Assembly (NCBI GenBank): GCA_045120955.1
Contig: JBGVFH010000058.1
Coordinates: 1 to 27,146, forward strand
Direction: 5' to 3'
Length of the DNA stretch: 27,146 nucleotides
DNA from: JAZMZS01 sp045120955
Lineage (GTDB): Bacteria > Bacillota > Clostridia > Oscillospirales > CAG-272
The position numbers were made by a program, and so were the translations under genes. The stretch's first letter is position 1, and each line of letters begins with the position of its first letter. The notes below the pieces were generated by a model. The model was not told where the DNA came from and did not search any database. It saw only the letters and a program-made list of their open reading frames with translations. Positions 1-6,531 of the stretch are shown in pieces.

Positions 1-470
1 ACATCAAGTACGGCAATAGTGCAGTCGGCGTTGTTTTTCTTGTGAGCCTTCAGCATCTTTGCATAGTCCATTTTGTAGATGTGGTCGCCCGAAAGAATGA
101 GTACGTATTCGGGGTCATATCTCTTTATAAAGTTGATGTTCTGGTATATTGCGTTTGCGGTGCCCTTATACCAGTCAGCTTTTTTGTTTCCCTGATAGGG
201 AGGCAGAATGTTTACTCCTCCATAAGTACGGTCAAGGTCCCACGGCTGACCGTTGCCGACATATTCATTCAAAGCCAAGGGCTGATACTGCGTGAGAACG
301 CCGACGGTATCAATATTGGAGTTTATGCAGTTTGAAAGAGGGAAATCAATAATTCTGTATTTTCCTCCGAAGGTGACCGCAGGCTTTGCGGTAGATTGAG
401 TTAGTGCGTACAGACGACTGCCTTGTCCTCCTGCAAGCAGCATTGCAACGCATTCTTTTTTCTTAAACAT
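1..470 (-). CDS. glgC: Glucose-1-phosphate adenylyltransferase, N-terminal part (cut by window edge)
   Basis: The enzyme makes ADP-glucose from ATP and glucose-1-phosphate, the committed step of bacterial glycogen synthesis in the cytoplasm. About 156 of the usual ~380-400 residues are visible. The start MFKKKECVAMLLAGGQGSRL carries the nucleotidyltransferase glycine-rich loop. It is followed by KPAVTFGGKYRIIDFPLSNC, then NGQPWDLDRTYGGV, GTANAIYQN and LILSGDHIYKMDY, all typical of GlgC. The start at 470 has an AAGGAG ribosome binding site a few bases upstream. It lies 46 bases downstream of the glgB-like gene on the same strand, so the two are probably one operon. The C-terminal left-handed beta-helix domain is outside the window. 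Identification is secure; only the 3' extent is unknown. Confidence 0.95.
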   Translation of the reverse strand, partial: MFKKKECVAMLLAGGQGSRLYALTQSTAKPAVTFGGKYRIIDFPLSNCINSNIDTVGVLTQYQPLALNEYVGNGQPWDLDRTYGGVNILPPYQGNKKADWYKGTANAIYQNINFIKRYDPEYVLILSGDHIYKMDYAKMLKAHKKNNADCTIAVLD

Positions 471-516
471 GTTATTCTCCTTTTTCCCGTAAGGGGTTTA
501 TTGTCATTTTAGTTCT

Positions 517-2382
517 TTAGCGATCTGCCGTTTTTAACAAAATCACGGCACCGTTCGGCGGCAGATCAAGTGTAATGTAATGATGACCGTCCTCGTGTAC
601 GAGAGCTTTTATCGGCACATTGTTTACAATGCCGTATCCTCCGTACTTCATGTCGTCCGAGCAAATAAGCTCCGTGTAAGTGCCCGCATCGGTTTTCAGC
701 AAGTAGTTTTTTCTAAACACGGGAGTAAAGCTGAAAACGCACAGCAGCTCACTTCCGTCCTTGCTTTTTCTCTTGTATAAAATAACGCTGTCCTCGCACG
801 AATCCGACAGCACCCATTCAAGGCAAGCACTGTCATCATCCGCCCATAATTCTTTTCTCTGCAGGTACAGAGCGTTGAGATCGGCTGCAAAATCACGCAG
901 CATCCTATGCTTATCGTATCCGAGCATAAACCACTCGACACTTCCGTTGCAGTTCCATTCGGCAAACTGCCCGAACTCGTTTGACATAAAGCTTAGCTTT
1001 TTTCCGGGATGAGTCATCATGTAAGCCATAAAAGCTCTGCATCCGGCAAATTTCATGTCATAATCTCCGTACATTTTGTCAAGAAGCGATCTCTTCCCGT
1101 TTGTCGTTTCTGAGTGAGGTATCGGAAGTATCAGTTTATCGGTCAACTGTGCTTTGAGCGATGCCGTCAGCCTGCCATGCTCATTTTTTCTGTTTGCAGG
1201 GTCTGTTTGCAGATATTTAAGTATATCGTCGGTCCATCCGACATCCCATCTTAAATCAAAGGCAAGTTCGCTGTCATCGAATTTTGAGCTTCGTGTAAAG
1301 GATGGGAGTTTGTCAGCTATCATCAAAATGCTCGGATCAAATTTTTTGATTTCGGAATTGAGAGCTTTGAAGAAATCGGCGACGGCTGCATCATGCTTTC
1401 CATAGATAAACGAGTCGCTTCTTTGCGGCGATTTTTGTTTGTCAGGGAAGAGGATATCACCGATACCGTCAACATACAGACCGTCTATATGATACTCCTT
1501 TGCAAAGTAAACGGCATTGGAGATAAGAAAGCACCCGACTTCGTTTTTTGAAACATCAAAACGCCGAGTGCTGCTCTTGGTTTCGGTGCGGTCTGCCGTT
1601 TTTAATTCATAAAGCGGCGAGCCGTCAAACTCGCACAGCCCCTGTTCTTCATCGGAGAAATCCGTTATTATCCAGTTGAGAATAACTCCGACTCCGGCAT
1701 TGTGTAATGTATTTATAAAATATTTAAAATGATCGGGATTGCCGAAGCGTGAGCTCGGTGCATAGTAACCTGATATTCTGTTGCCGCAGGAGTTTTCATA
1801 TGAGTGCTCCGGGACATCCATAAGCTCGATATGAGTATAGCTCATTTGCTTTGCATAGCAGGCAAGCTCATGCGCAAGCTCGCTATAGGACAGATATGAA
1901 GAGTCGGCGTGCTTTTTAAACGAGCCGAGATGCACTTCATATATATTCATTGGTTTTGAGTATATTCCGTCTGCGATGATTTTTTTTCTTTGAGCAAGCC
2001 AACGCTTGTCCGTCCATTTAAAAGATGAAGCATCGTAGAATACACTTGCGGTTCCGAGCGGCTTTTGCATATATATGCCGTACGGATCCGCTTTGTAGAT
2101 AGTTTTGTCACCGTTTTTGATTTTGTACTTGTATATGGGCTTTTTTATGATGAGAGAAGCATCGACCGAACACTCCCAAACACCGCCGTCCGATATCTTG
2201 CGAAGAGGATGAGACTCAGACCAGCCGTTAAAGTCTCCGACCAGATAAACCTTGCATGCATTCGGTGCCCAAACTCTGAAATATATCAAGCCGTTGTCTC
2301 GGTGAGAGCCTAAGAATTCATATGCTTGGAAATTTGTTCCCTGATGAAAAAGCTCCAAAGCAGTCCTGTTTGCTTTTTTCAT
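517..2382 (-). CDS. GlgB-like branching enzyme paralogue with degraded active site
   Basis: This 621-residue protein has the full architecture of 1,4-alpha-glucan branching enzyme. It has an N-terminal CBM48 domain (about residues 20-115, with RVWAPNACKVYLVGDFNGW), a GH13 barrel starting near MNIYEVHLGSF (145), and a C-terminal beta domain ending at 621. The fold landmarks GYYAPSSRFG, FDGSPLYE and GKRSLLDKMYGD are kept. Catalytic motifs are not. Region I reads LNWIITDF (N236 and D241 where Asp and His are expected). Region II reads GLYVDG (Tyr303 for the invariant Arg, nucleophile Asp305 kept). Region III reads MIADK (Asp357 for the acid/base Glu). Region IV reads PHSE (Ser424 for Asp). By family knowledge this should cripple branching activity, so I infer a non-catalytic or altered-function paralogue. 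The frame is intact, which argues for selection rather than decay. It is probably cotranscribed with glgC. Confidence 0.85.
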   Translation of the reverse strand: MKKANRTALELFHQGTNFQAYEFLGSHRDNGLIYFRVWAPNACKVYLVGDFNGWSESHPLRKISDGGVWECSVDASLIIKKPIYKYKIKNGDKTIYKADPYGIYMQKPLGTASVFYDASSFKWTDKRWLAQRKKIIADGIYSKPMNIYEVHLGSFKKHADSSYLSYSELAHELACYAKQMSYTHIELMDVPEHSYENSCGNRISGYYAPSSRFGNPDHFKYFINTLHNAGVGVILNWIITDFSDEEQGLCEFDGSPLYELKTADRTETKSSTRRFDVSKNEVGCFLISNAVYFAKEYHIDGLYVDGIGDILFPDKQKSPQRSDSFIYGKHDAAVADFFKALNSEIKKFDPSILMIADKLPSFTRSSKFDDSELAFDLRWDVGWTDDILKYLQTDPANRKNEHGRLTASLKAQLTDKLILPIPHSETTNGKRSLLDKMYGDYDMKFAGCRAFMAYMMTHPGKKLSFMSNEFGQFAEWNCNGSVEWFMLGYDKHRMLRDFAADLNALYLQRKELWADDDSACLEWVLSDSCEDSVILYKRKSKDGSELLCVFSFTPVFRKNYLLKTDAGTYTELICSDDMKYGGYGIVNNVPIKALVHEDGHHYITLDLPPNGAVILLKTADR

Positions 2383-2397
2383 TTTTACCTCTGTTCA

Positions 2398-2415
2398 GTT
2401 TTGCTTTTGCAAAAC
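2398..2415. repeat. Inverted repeat in the glgB-like gene leader
   Basis: GTTTTGC and GCAAAAC form a perfect 7-base inverted repeat around TTTT. It lies between the predicted -10 element and the start codon of the minus-strand glgB-like gene. It could be an operator or an mRNA hairpin. Its function is inference only. Confidence 0.35.
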
Positions 2416-2432
2416 AAATACCTTATAAGCAT

Positions 2433-2462
2433 ATTATAGTACAAAACATATATAAAATGCAA
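2433..2462 (-). promoter_or_regulatory. Sigma-A-type promoter for the glgB-like/glgC operon
   Basis: On the minus strand TTGCAT (2462-2457) is followed after 18 bases by a perfect TATAAT (2438-2433). The start codon of the glgB-like gene is about 50 bases further on, giving a leader that holds an inverted repeat and an AGAGGT ribosome binding site. Confidence 0.65.
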
Positions 2463-2507
2463 GGGAAAAATGTATTTTTTTGTAAATAATATAAATAAAA
2501 ATAAGAA

Positions 2508-2536
2508 TTGATTTTGTCTTTTTTTAATTGTATAAT
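2508..2536 (+). promoter_or_regulatory. Sigma-A-type promoter for the HAD phosphatase gene
   Basis: TTGATT and a perfect TATAAT are separated by exactly 17 bases. The start codon at 2576 is about 33 bases after the expected transcription start. This promoter is back to back with that of the glgB-like operon. Confidence 0.7.
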
Positions 2537-2575
2537 AATGTCAGGTAATGATGATAAATGTTGCAGAGGTGTTTT

Positions 2576-3154
2576 ATGAACGTTTTTGATTTCGACAAGA
2601 CAATATACGACGGTGACAGCACTGTCGATTTTTGGAAATTCTGTCTGAAAAAGTATCCCAAAACAAAAAAGCATCTTTTACATACGGGTATAAACGGTTT
2701 AAAATTCGTGCTCGGGATAATGGACAAAACTTCTTTTAAGGAAGACTTCTATGCTTTTCTCGGCGAGGTCGAAGCTCCTGAGAAGACTCTTGAAGAATTT
2801 TGGGACGTTCACGAGGTCAATATAAAGCAGTGGTATCTCGATATGCAAAAGGATGATGACGTGATAATCTCCGCATCTCCCGAATTTTTGCTCGCTCCCA
2901 TATGCAAGCGTCTGGGAATAAAGCACATGATGGCATCCAGAGTTGATATAAAAACAGGGAAGTACAACGGTGAAAACTGTCACGGCGAGGAGAAGGTCAG
3001 ACGGTATAGGGCGAGGTTCGGGCACACTCAGATACACGAATTTTATTCTGACTCGTACAGCGATACGCCCCTTGCCAAGCTTGCGTATGACCCTATACTT
3101 GTAAAAGGGGTCGAATTTGAACCATGGAGCGAAAAAGAGCTGAATAAAAAATAA
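2576..3154 (+). CDS. HAD-superfamily (IB type) phosphatase, phosphoserine-phosphatase-like
   Basis: This 192-residue cytoplasmic protein carries all four HAD motifs. Motif I is DFDKT, with the Asp nucleophile D5 and D7. Motif II is SASPEF (S99). Motif III is the Lys in GEEKVRR. Motif IV is YSDSYSD (D159 and D163), which binds Mg2+. The layout matches the HAD-IB group that includes SerB-like phosphatases, but the true substrate cannot be read from sequence. An in-frame ATG lies 18 bases upstream. I chose 2576 because it has GAGGTG just upstream and starts the domain where relatives start. It has its own promoter (2508-2536) and is followed by a strong hairpin at 3192-3226, so it is probably monocistronic. 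Divergent from the glycogen genes; no functional link is evident. Confidence 0.8.
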   Translation: MNVFDFDKTIYDGDSTVDFWKFCLKKYPKTKKHLLHTGINGLKFVLGIMDKTSFKEDFYAFLGEVEAPEKTLEEFWDVHEVNIKQWYLDMQKDDDVIISASPEFLLAPICKRLGIKHMMASRVDIKTGKYNGENCHGEEKVRRYRARFGHTQIHEFYSDSYSDTPLAKLAYDPILVKGVEFEPWSEKELNKK

Positions 3155-3191
3155 AAAGCCGTGAGCAATTTTTTTCTGACGCTGAAGATTT

Positions 3192-3226
3192 AAAAATCGG
3201 TTTACCTTGTGAGTAAACCGATTTTT
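3192..3226 (+). terminator. Intrinsic terminator after the HAD phosphatase gene
   Basis: A perfect 14-base stem (AAAAATCGGTTTAC with GTAAACCGATTTTT) around a 7-base loop ends in a T run. The A run on the other arm lets it act in both directions. It lies 37 bases after the stop codon. Confidence 0.85.
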
Positions 3227-3475
3227 GGCGTTCAGGATATCAAAAAAAGTTGTTTCGGTTTAATTTTTAACAAAAAAAGATAGATGCTTTTGTGTTTATG
3301 TTAGTATATCATATCTTCGGCACTTAGTCAAGAACATCGGACCGAGACTGTTATTATTACCATTTTCTTTATTTTATTATCCATTTATATTATATATAAA
3401 TATAGCTTTGTCGGCTGTTTTGCGCTGTGAGTCGGGATAAAAAGCAAAAAAGCGCTTTTAAATTTTAAAAAACTA
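3227..3475. other. Gene-free AT-rich spacer
   Basis: Between the terminator and the ylxM promoter I see no credible coding frame, RNA gene or repeat. It contains homopolymer runs and a short AT-only palindrome around 3383-3401 that is expected from composition. Confidence 0.6.
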
Positions 3476-3504
3476 TTGACAAGAGTGAGTTTGTGTGGTA
3501 TCAT
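3476..3504 (+). promoter_or_regulatory. Sigma-A-type promoter for ylxM-ffh
   Basis: A perfect TTGACA is followed after 17 bases by TATCAT. The predicted start of transcription falls inside a palindrome at 3505-3527. The ylxM start codon is about 50 bases downstream. Confidence 0.75.
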
Positions 3505-3527
3505 CTGTAAAGTAATCTGCTTTACAG
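3505..3527. repeat. Perfect palindrome at the ylxM transcription start (operator-like)
   Basis: CTGTAAAG and CTTTACAG form 8-base arms around TAATCTG. They directly abut the -10 element, so a bound repressor would block initiation; alternatively the transcript would begin within or at a hairpin. No matching regulator is identifiable here. Confidence 0.45.
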
Positions 3528-3557
3528 CGTAGCTTTTGGTAAATGAAGGTGATATGA

Positions 3558-3926
3558 ATGTATCAAAAGGATTTGAATATGAGCTACTTACTTGATTTTT
3601 ACGGTGAAGCCATACCGCAAAAGCACAAGGAAATAATGTCACAGTATTACGACGAGGACCTTTCGCTTTCCGAGATCGCCGAAAACTTCGGTATATCAAG
3701 GCAGGGAGCGAGACATCTGATAAAAAAGGGCGAGGAACAGTTGCTTTTTTTGGAGGACAAGCTCGGACTTGCAAAGCTTCACAAAGATACGGTAAAGCAT
3801 ATTTCCGATTTCAACTCATGTATGGATATGCTCGGAGTCGCTATCGAAGAAGGCTCGGAAAAAGGAAAATTGCACGATCTTTTTACGAAAGCAAAGCAGG
3901 CAGCCGAAAAAATCGAGTTTAACTGA
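3558..3926 (+). CDS. ylxM: YlxM-family SRP-associated helix-turn-helix protein
   Basis: YlxM proteins are small sigma-factor-region-4-like helix-turn-helix proteins that bind the signal recognition particle and modulate Ffh in Gram-positive bacteria. The 122 residues include MSYLLDFYGE at the N-terminus and the HTH segment LSLSEIAENFGISRQGARHL (about residues 36-55), followed by a helical tail rich in Lys and Glu. The start at 3558 has AAGGTG six bases upstream; a second in-frame ATG at 3579 is where some homologues begin, so the first seven residues are less certain. The gene is followed after 47 bases by ffh, the usual partner. It has its own promoter and a palindrome at the transcription start, suggesting regulation of the pair. 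Confidence 0.92.
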   Translation: MYQKDLNMSYLLDFYGEAIPQKHKEIMSQYYDEDLSLSEIAENFGISRQGARHLIKKGEEQLLFLEDKLGLAKLHKDTVKHISDFNSCMDMLGVAIEEGSEKGKLHDLFTKAKQAAEKIEFN

Positions 3927-3973
3927 TCTGTGAATTTGAAAAATCAAATTATATTGCGAAGGTAAGGTAAGAT

Positions 3974-5305
3974 ATGTTTCAGAGTTTATCGGATAAACTT
4001 GCGAATGCCTTTAAAAAATTCAAAAGCAAGGGTAAGCTTACCGAGAAGGATGTCCGCGAGGGCATGCGAGAGGTAAAGCTTGCGCTACTCGAAGCTGACG
4101 TAAATTTTAAGGTTGTACGCGAGTTTGTAAATAAAGTCACAGAAAGAGCTGTCGGAAGCGAAGTGCTTGAGAGCCTTCTTCCCGCACAGCAGATCATAAA
4201 AATAGTAAATGAAGAGCTTGTTTCGCTTATGGGAAGTGAAAACTCAAAGCTTGAGATCTCTTCAAAGCCTCCTACGGTCATTATGATGTGCGGACTGCAG
4301 GGTGCGGGAAAAACCACGCATTGCGCCAAGCTTGCGGCTATGTACAAGAAAAAAGGAAAAAATCCGCTTCTTGTTGCGTGCGACGTGTACAGACCCGCCG
4401 CTATAGATCAGCTTCATGTGGTGGGGGAGCAAGTTGGAGTTCCTGTCTTTTCGATGGGCAGCAGCATTTCACCCGTTGATATCGCAAAGGCTGGCGTTGA
4501 GCACGCAAAAAAACACGGAAATGACATGGTGTTTATTGACACCGCCGGAAGACTTCATATCGACGAAAAGCTTATGGCTGAGCTTGAAAGCATTAAAAAC
4601 TCTCTTCCGATAACCGAAATTTTGCTTGTCATAGATTCAATGCTCGGTCAGGATGCAGTAAATGTAGCAAAATCCTTTAATGAGCTTTTGGATATTACAG
4701 GTGTCGTTCTTACAAAAATGGACGGCGATACAAGAGGCGGTGCGGCATTGTCCGTCCGCTATATAACCGGCAAGCCGATAAAGTTTATCGGTACGGGAGA
4801 AAAACTCGATGCTATCGAGCCTTTTTACCCCGACAGACTTGCATCAAGAATTCTCGGCATGGGAGATATGCTTTCGCTTATTGAAAAAGCGGAGGCTGCC
4901 TATGATGAGAAAAAGGCGGCTGAGCTTGAAAAGAAAATGCGTGAAGCTACCTTTACACTCGAGGATTATCTTGAGCAGCTTGCCCAGCTCAAAAACATGG
5001 GCAATCTTGAGTCGATACTCGGTATGCTTCCGGGAATGAACCGTTCCGCTATGAAGGATATAAAGGTCGATGACAAGGCAATGGCGAGAACAGAGGCTGT
5101 CATTCTTTCTATGACAAAGAAAGAAAGAGAAAAGCCCGACATTATCAACTCTTCGAGAAAGAAACGCATTGCATCGGGTGCCGGCGTTTCTGTTGAAGAG
5201 GTCAACAGACTTCTCAAGTCTTTTGACCAGATGAAGAAAATGATGAAGCAGTTCTCGGGTGCCGGCAGCAAGAGAATGATGAAAAGAATGGGCATGAGAT
5301 TTTAA
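3974..5305 (+). CDS. ffh: Signal recognition particle GTPase Ffh (SRP54)
   Basis: Ffh binds signal sequences of nascent chains and SRP RNA and docks on FtsY at the membrane. The 443 residues show the helical N domain (about 1-90), then the G domain with P-loop GLQGAGKTT, DVYRPAA, DTAGRLHID and TKMDGDTRGG, then the methionine-rich M domain. The M domain ends with the RNA- and signal-binding segment SAGVSVEEVNRLLKSF-like sequence and the tail KRMMKRMGMRF. Length is normal for the family. The ribosome binding site is AAGGTAAGG about 7 bases upstream. The upstream gene ylxM encodes its partner, and its RNA partner lies at about 19063-19320 in this window. rpsP and khpA follow on the same strand, an arrangement common in Bacillota. 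Confidence 0.97.
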   Translation: MFQSLSDKLANAFKKFKSKGKLTEKDVREGMREVKLALLEADVNFKVVREFVNKVTERAVGSEVLESLLPAQQIIKIVNEELVSLMGSENSKLEISSKPPTVIMMCGLQGAGKTTHCAKLAAMYKKKGKNPLLVACDVYRPAAIDQLHVVGEQVGVPVFSMGSSISPVDIAKAGVEHAKKHGNDMVFIDTAGRLHIDEKLMAELESIKNSLPITEILLVIDSMLGQDAVNVAKSFNELLDITGVVLTKMDGDTRGGAALSVRYITGKPIKFIGTGEKLDAIEPFYPDRLASRILGMGDMLSLIEKAEAAYDEKKAAELEKKMREATFTLEDYLEQLAQLKNMGNLESILGMLPGMNRSAMKDIKVDDKAMARTEAVILSMTKKEREKPDIINSSRKKRIASGAGVSVEEVNRLLKSFDQMKKMMKQFSGAGSKRMMKRMGMRF

Positions 5306-5381
5306 AACCGTAAAAATACCGTGAAAAATCAAACGGATTTTTATATAAAACAATTTATTTAATTTTTGGAGGAAATCAACC

Positions 5382-5627
5382 ATGGCAGTTAAAATGAGAC
5401 TTACAAGAATCGGAAAGAAAAAGACACCCTTTTATCGTGTAGTTATTGCAGACGCACGTGCACCCCGCGACGGCAGATTTGTTGAGGAGATCGGTTACTA
5501 CAATCCTCTCACAGATCCTGTAGAGATCAAGATCGACGCTGACAAGGCAAAGCAGTGGATAAAGAACGGCGCTCAGCCCACAGATACTGTAAAGGCGCTT
5601 CTCAAGAAGAGCGGCATCGTTGAATAA
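5382..5627 (+). CDS. rpsP: 30S ribosomal protein S16
   Basis: S16 is a small-subunit assembly protein. The 81 residues start MAVKMRLTRIGKKKTPFYRV and continue ADARAPRDGRFVEEIGYYNP, both diagnostic, and length is typical. A strong GGAGG ribosome binding site precedes the ATG. It sits 76 bases after ffh; the spacer holds only weak A/T-rich inverted repeats, so read-through from ffh is likely. khpA follows 45 bases later, as in many Bacillota. Confidence 0.98.
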   Translation: MAVKMRLTRIGKKKTPFYRVVIADARAPRDGRFVEEIGYYNPLTDPVEIKIDADKAKQWIKNGAQPTDTVKALLKKSGIVE

Positions 5628-5643
5628 TTGAAAGGGGGAAGTT

Positions 5644-5676
5644 TTGCTTAAAAGCAAAATTGCACTCGAAGCATGA
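5644..5676 (+). CDS. Candidate 10-codon coupling ORF upstream of khpA
   Basis: The only good Shine-Dalgarno-like sequence before khpA, AAAGGGGG at 5631-5638, lies 5 bases upstream of a TTG codon at 5644, not near the khpA ATG. From that TTG a 10-codon frame (MLKSKIALEA) runs to a TGA at 5674-5676, which overlaps the khpA start as ATGA. This is the classic geometry for translational coupling. The segment 5642-5659 can also fold (TTTTGCTT with AAGCAAAA), so the alternative is a hairpin spacer bringing the ribosome site closer to the ATG. Confidence 0.35.
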   Translation: MLKSKIALEA

Positions 5677-5912
5677 TATCATTGAAGGATATACTTACGG
5701 ATATTGCCAAGGCAATAGTCGACAACCCCGATCAAGTGAATGTTACGGAAGAACAGGACAGCGAAGGAAATGTATTGCTTACCCTTTCGGTTGCTCCCGA
5801 TGATATGGGAATGGTGATCGGAAGACACGGTAAAATAGCAAAGGCTATTCGCACTGTTATGAAAGCAGCTGCAAACACTTTGAAAACAAAGGTTACTGTT
5901 GAAATAAAATAA
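5673..5912 (+). CDS. khpA: KH-domain RNA-binding protein KhpA (YlqC family)
   Basis: KhpA is a small KH RNA-binding protein that pairs with KhpB in many Gram-positives and affects cell division and RNA metabolism. The 79 residues contain VDNPDQVNVTE and the KH signature MGMVIGRHGKIAKAIRTVMK, with the GxxG loop GRHG near residue 52. Length is typical. The start at 5673 aligns with homologues but lacks a nearby ribosome binding site; it overlaps the stop of a short upstream frame (5644-5676). A strong terminator follows at 5918-5948, closing the ylxM-ffh-rpsP-khpA run. Confidence 0.95.
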   Translation: MISLKDILTDIAKAIVDNPDQVNVTEEQDSEGNVLLTLSVAPDDMGMVIGRHGKIAKAIRTVMKAAANTLKTKVTVEIK

Positions 5913-5917
5913 TCCGT

Positions 5918-5948
5918 AAAAACGCACGGCTACAGCCCGTGCGTTTTT
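5918..5948 (+). terminator. Intrinsic terminator after khpA
   Basis: AAAAACGCACGG and CCGTGCGTTTTT form a perfect 12-base stem around a 7-base loop with a T run. It starts 5 bases after the khpA stop and ends only 13 bases before the next start codon. Confidence 0.88.
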
Positions 5949-5961
5949 CAACTTAAAGAAT

Positions 5962-6477
5962 ATGAAAAACAAAACAAGCCGACATACTCATCCTATAGCC
6001 CCGATATATGACGAGAACTCAAAGGTGCTCATTTTAGGAAGCTTTCCGTCTGTTAAGAGTCGGGAAGATAATTTCTACTATGCACATAAGCAAAACCGTT
6101 TTTGGAAGGTTTTGGCAACCATTTTTGGAACTGACGTTCCATTAGAGGAAAAGCAAAAAGCTGATTTCTTGCTTTTTCATCAAATTGCACTTTGGGATGT
6201 TATCAGGGAATGTGATATCATAGGCTCGTCCGACAGTTCAATTTGCAACGCAGTCGTAAACGACATCAGCATAATAACGGAGAGAGCAAATATTGATGCG
6301 ATCTTTTTAAACGGCAAGACAGCGGAAAAGCTGTATAATAAATATTTGTATCCCAAAACGAATATAAAAACTTATGTCCTTCCGTCAACGAGTCCTGCTA
6401 ATGCATCGTATTCTTTTGATATGCTTTTGAAACAATGGCTAAAAATAAGGGACTTTCTCTGTACAAATTCTGATTAA
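5962..6477 (+). CDS. DNA-deoxyinosine glycosylase (uracil-DNA glycosylase superfamily)
   Basis: Members of this family-6 group of the uracil-DNA glycosylase fold remove hypoxanthine (deaminated adenine) from DNA to start base excision repair. The 171-residue protein matches the family length. It shows HPIAPIYDENSKVLILGSFP, YYAHKQNRFWKVL, LWDVI, LNGKTAEKLY and the product-side loop LPSTSPANASY. No Shine-Dalgarno is visible before the ATG (only AAAGAA), and the start is 13 bases after the khpA terminator, so its promoter is unclear and expression may depend on leak-through. L-lactate dehydrogenase follows after 54 bases. Family assignment is firm; exact base specificity rests on family knowledge. 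Confidence 0.85.
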   Translation: MKNKTSRHTHPIAPIYDENSKVLILGSFPSVKSREDNFYYAHKQNRFWKVLATIFGTDVPLEEKQKADFLLFHQIALWDVIRECDIIGSSDSSICNAVVNDISIITERANIDAIFLNGKTAEKLYNKYLYPKTNIKTYVLPSTSPANASYSFDMLLKQWLKIRDFLCTNSD

Positions 6478-6531
6478 ATTCTTCAAATTGCGCATACTAA
6501 AAAGCAAACAAAAATTTTTTTGGAGGCAAAA

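Noticed and set aside
2558..2575. An earlier ATG for the HAD phosphatase
   Set aside because: The GAGGTG ribosome site lies between it and the ATG at 2576, and the HAD domain begins immediately at the latter.
3383..3401. AT-only palindrome ATTTATAT-TAT-ATATAAAT
   Set aside because: Sequence made only of A and T in an AT-rich spacer; such palindromes are expected by chance.
6520..6531. An upstream TTG start for lactate dehydrogenase
   Set aside because: The TTG overlaps the ribosome site GGAGG; the ATG at 6532 has correct spacing and matches homologues.
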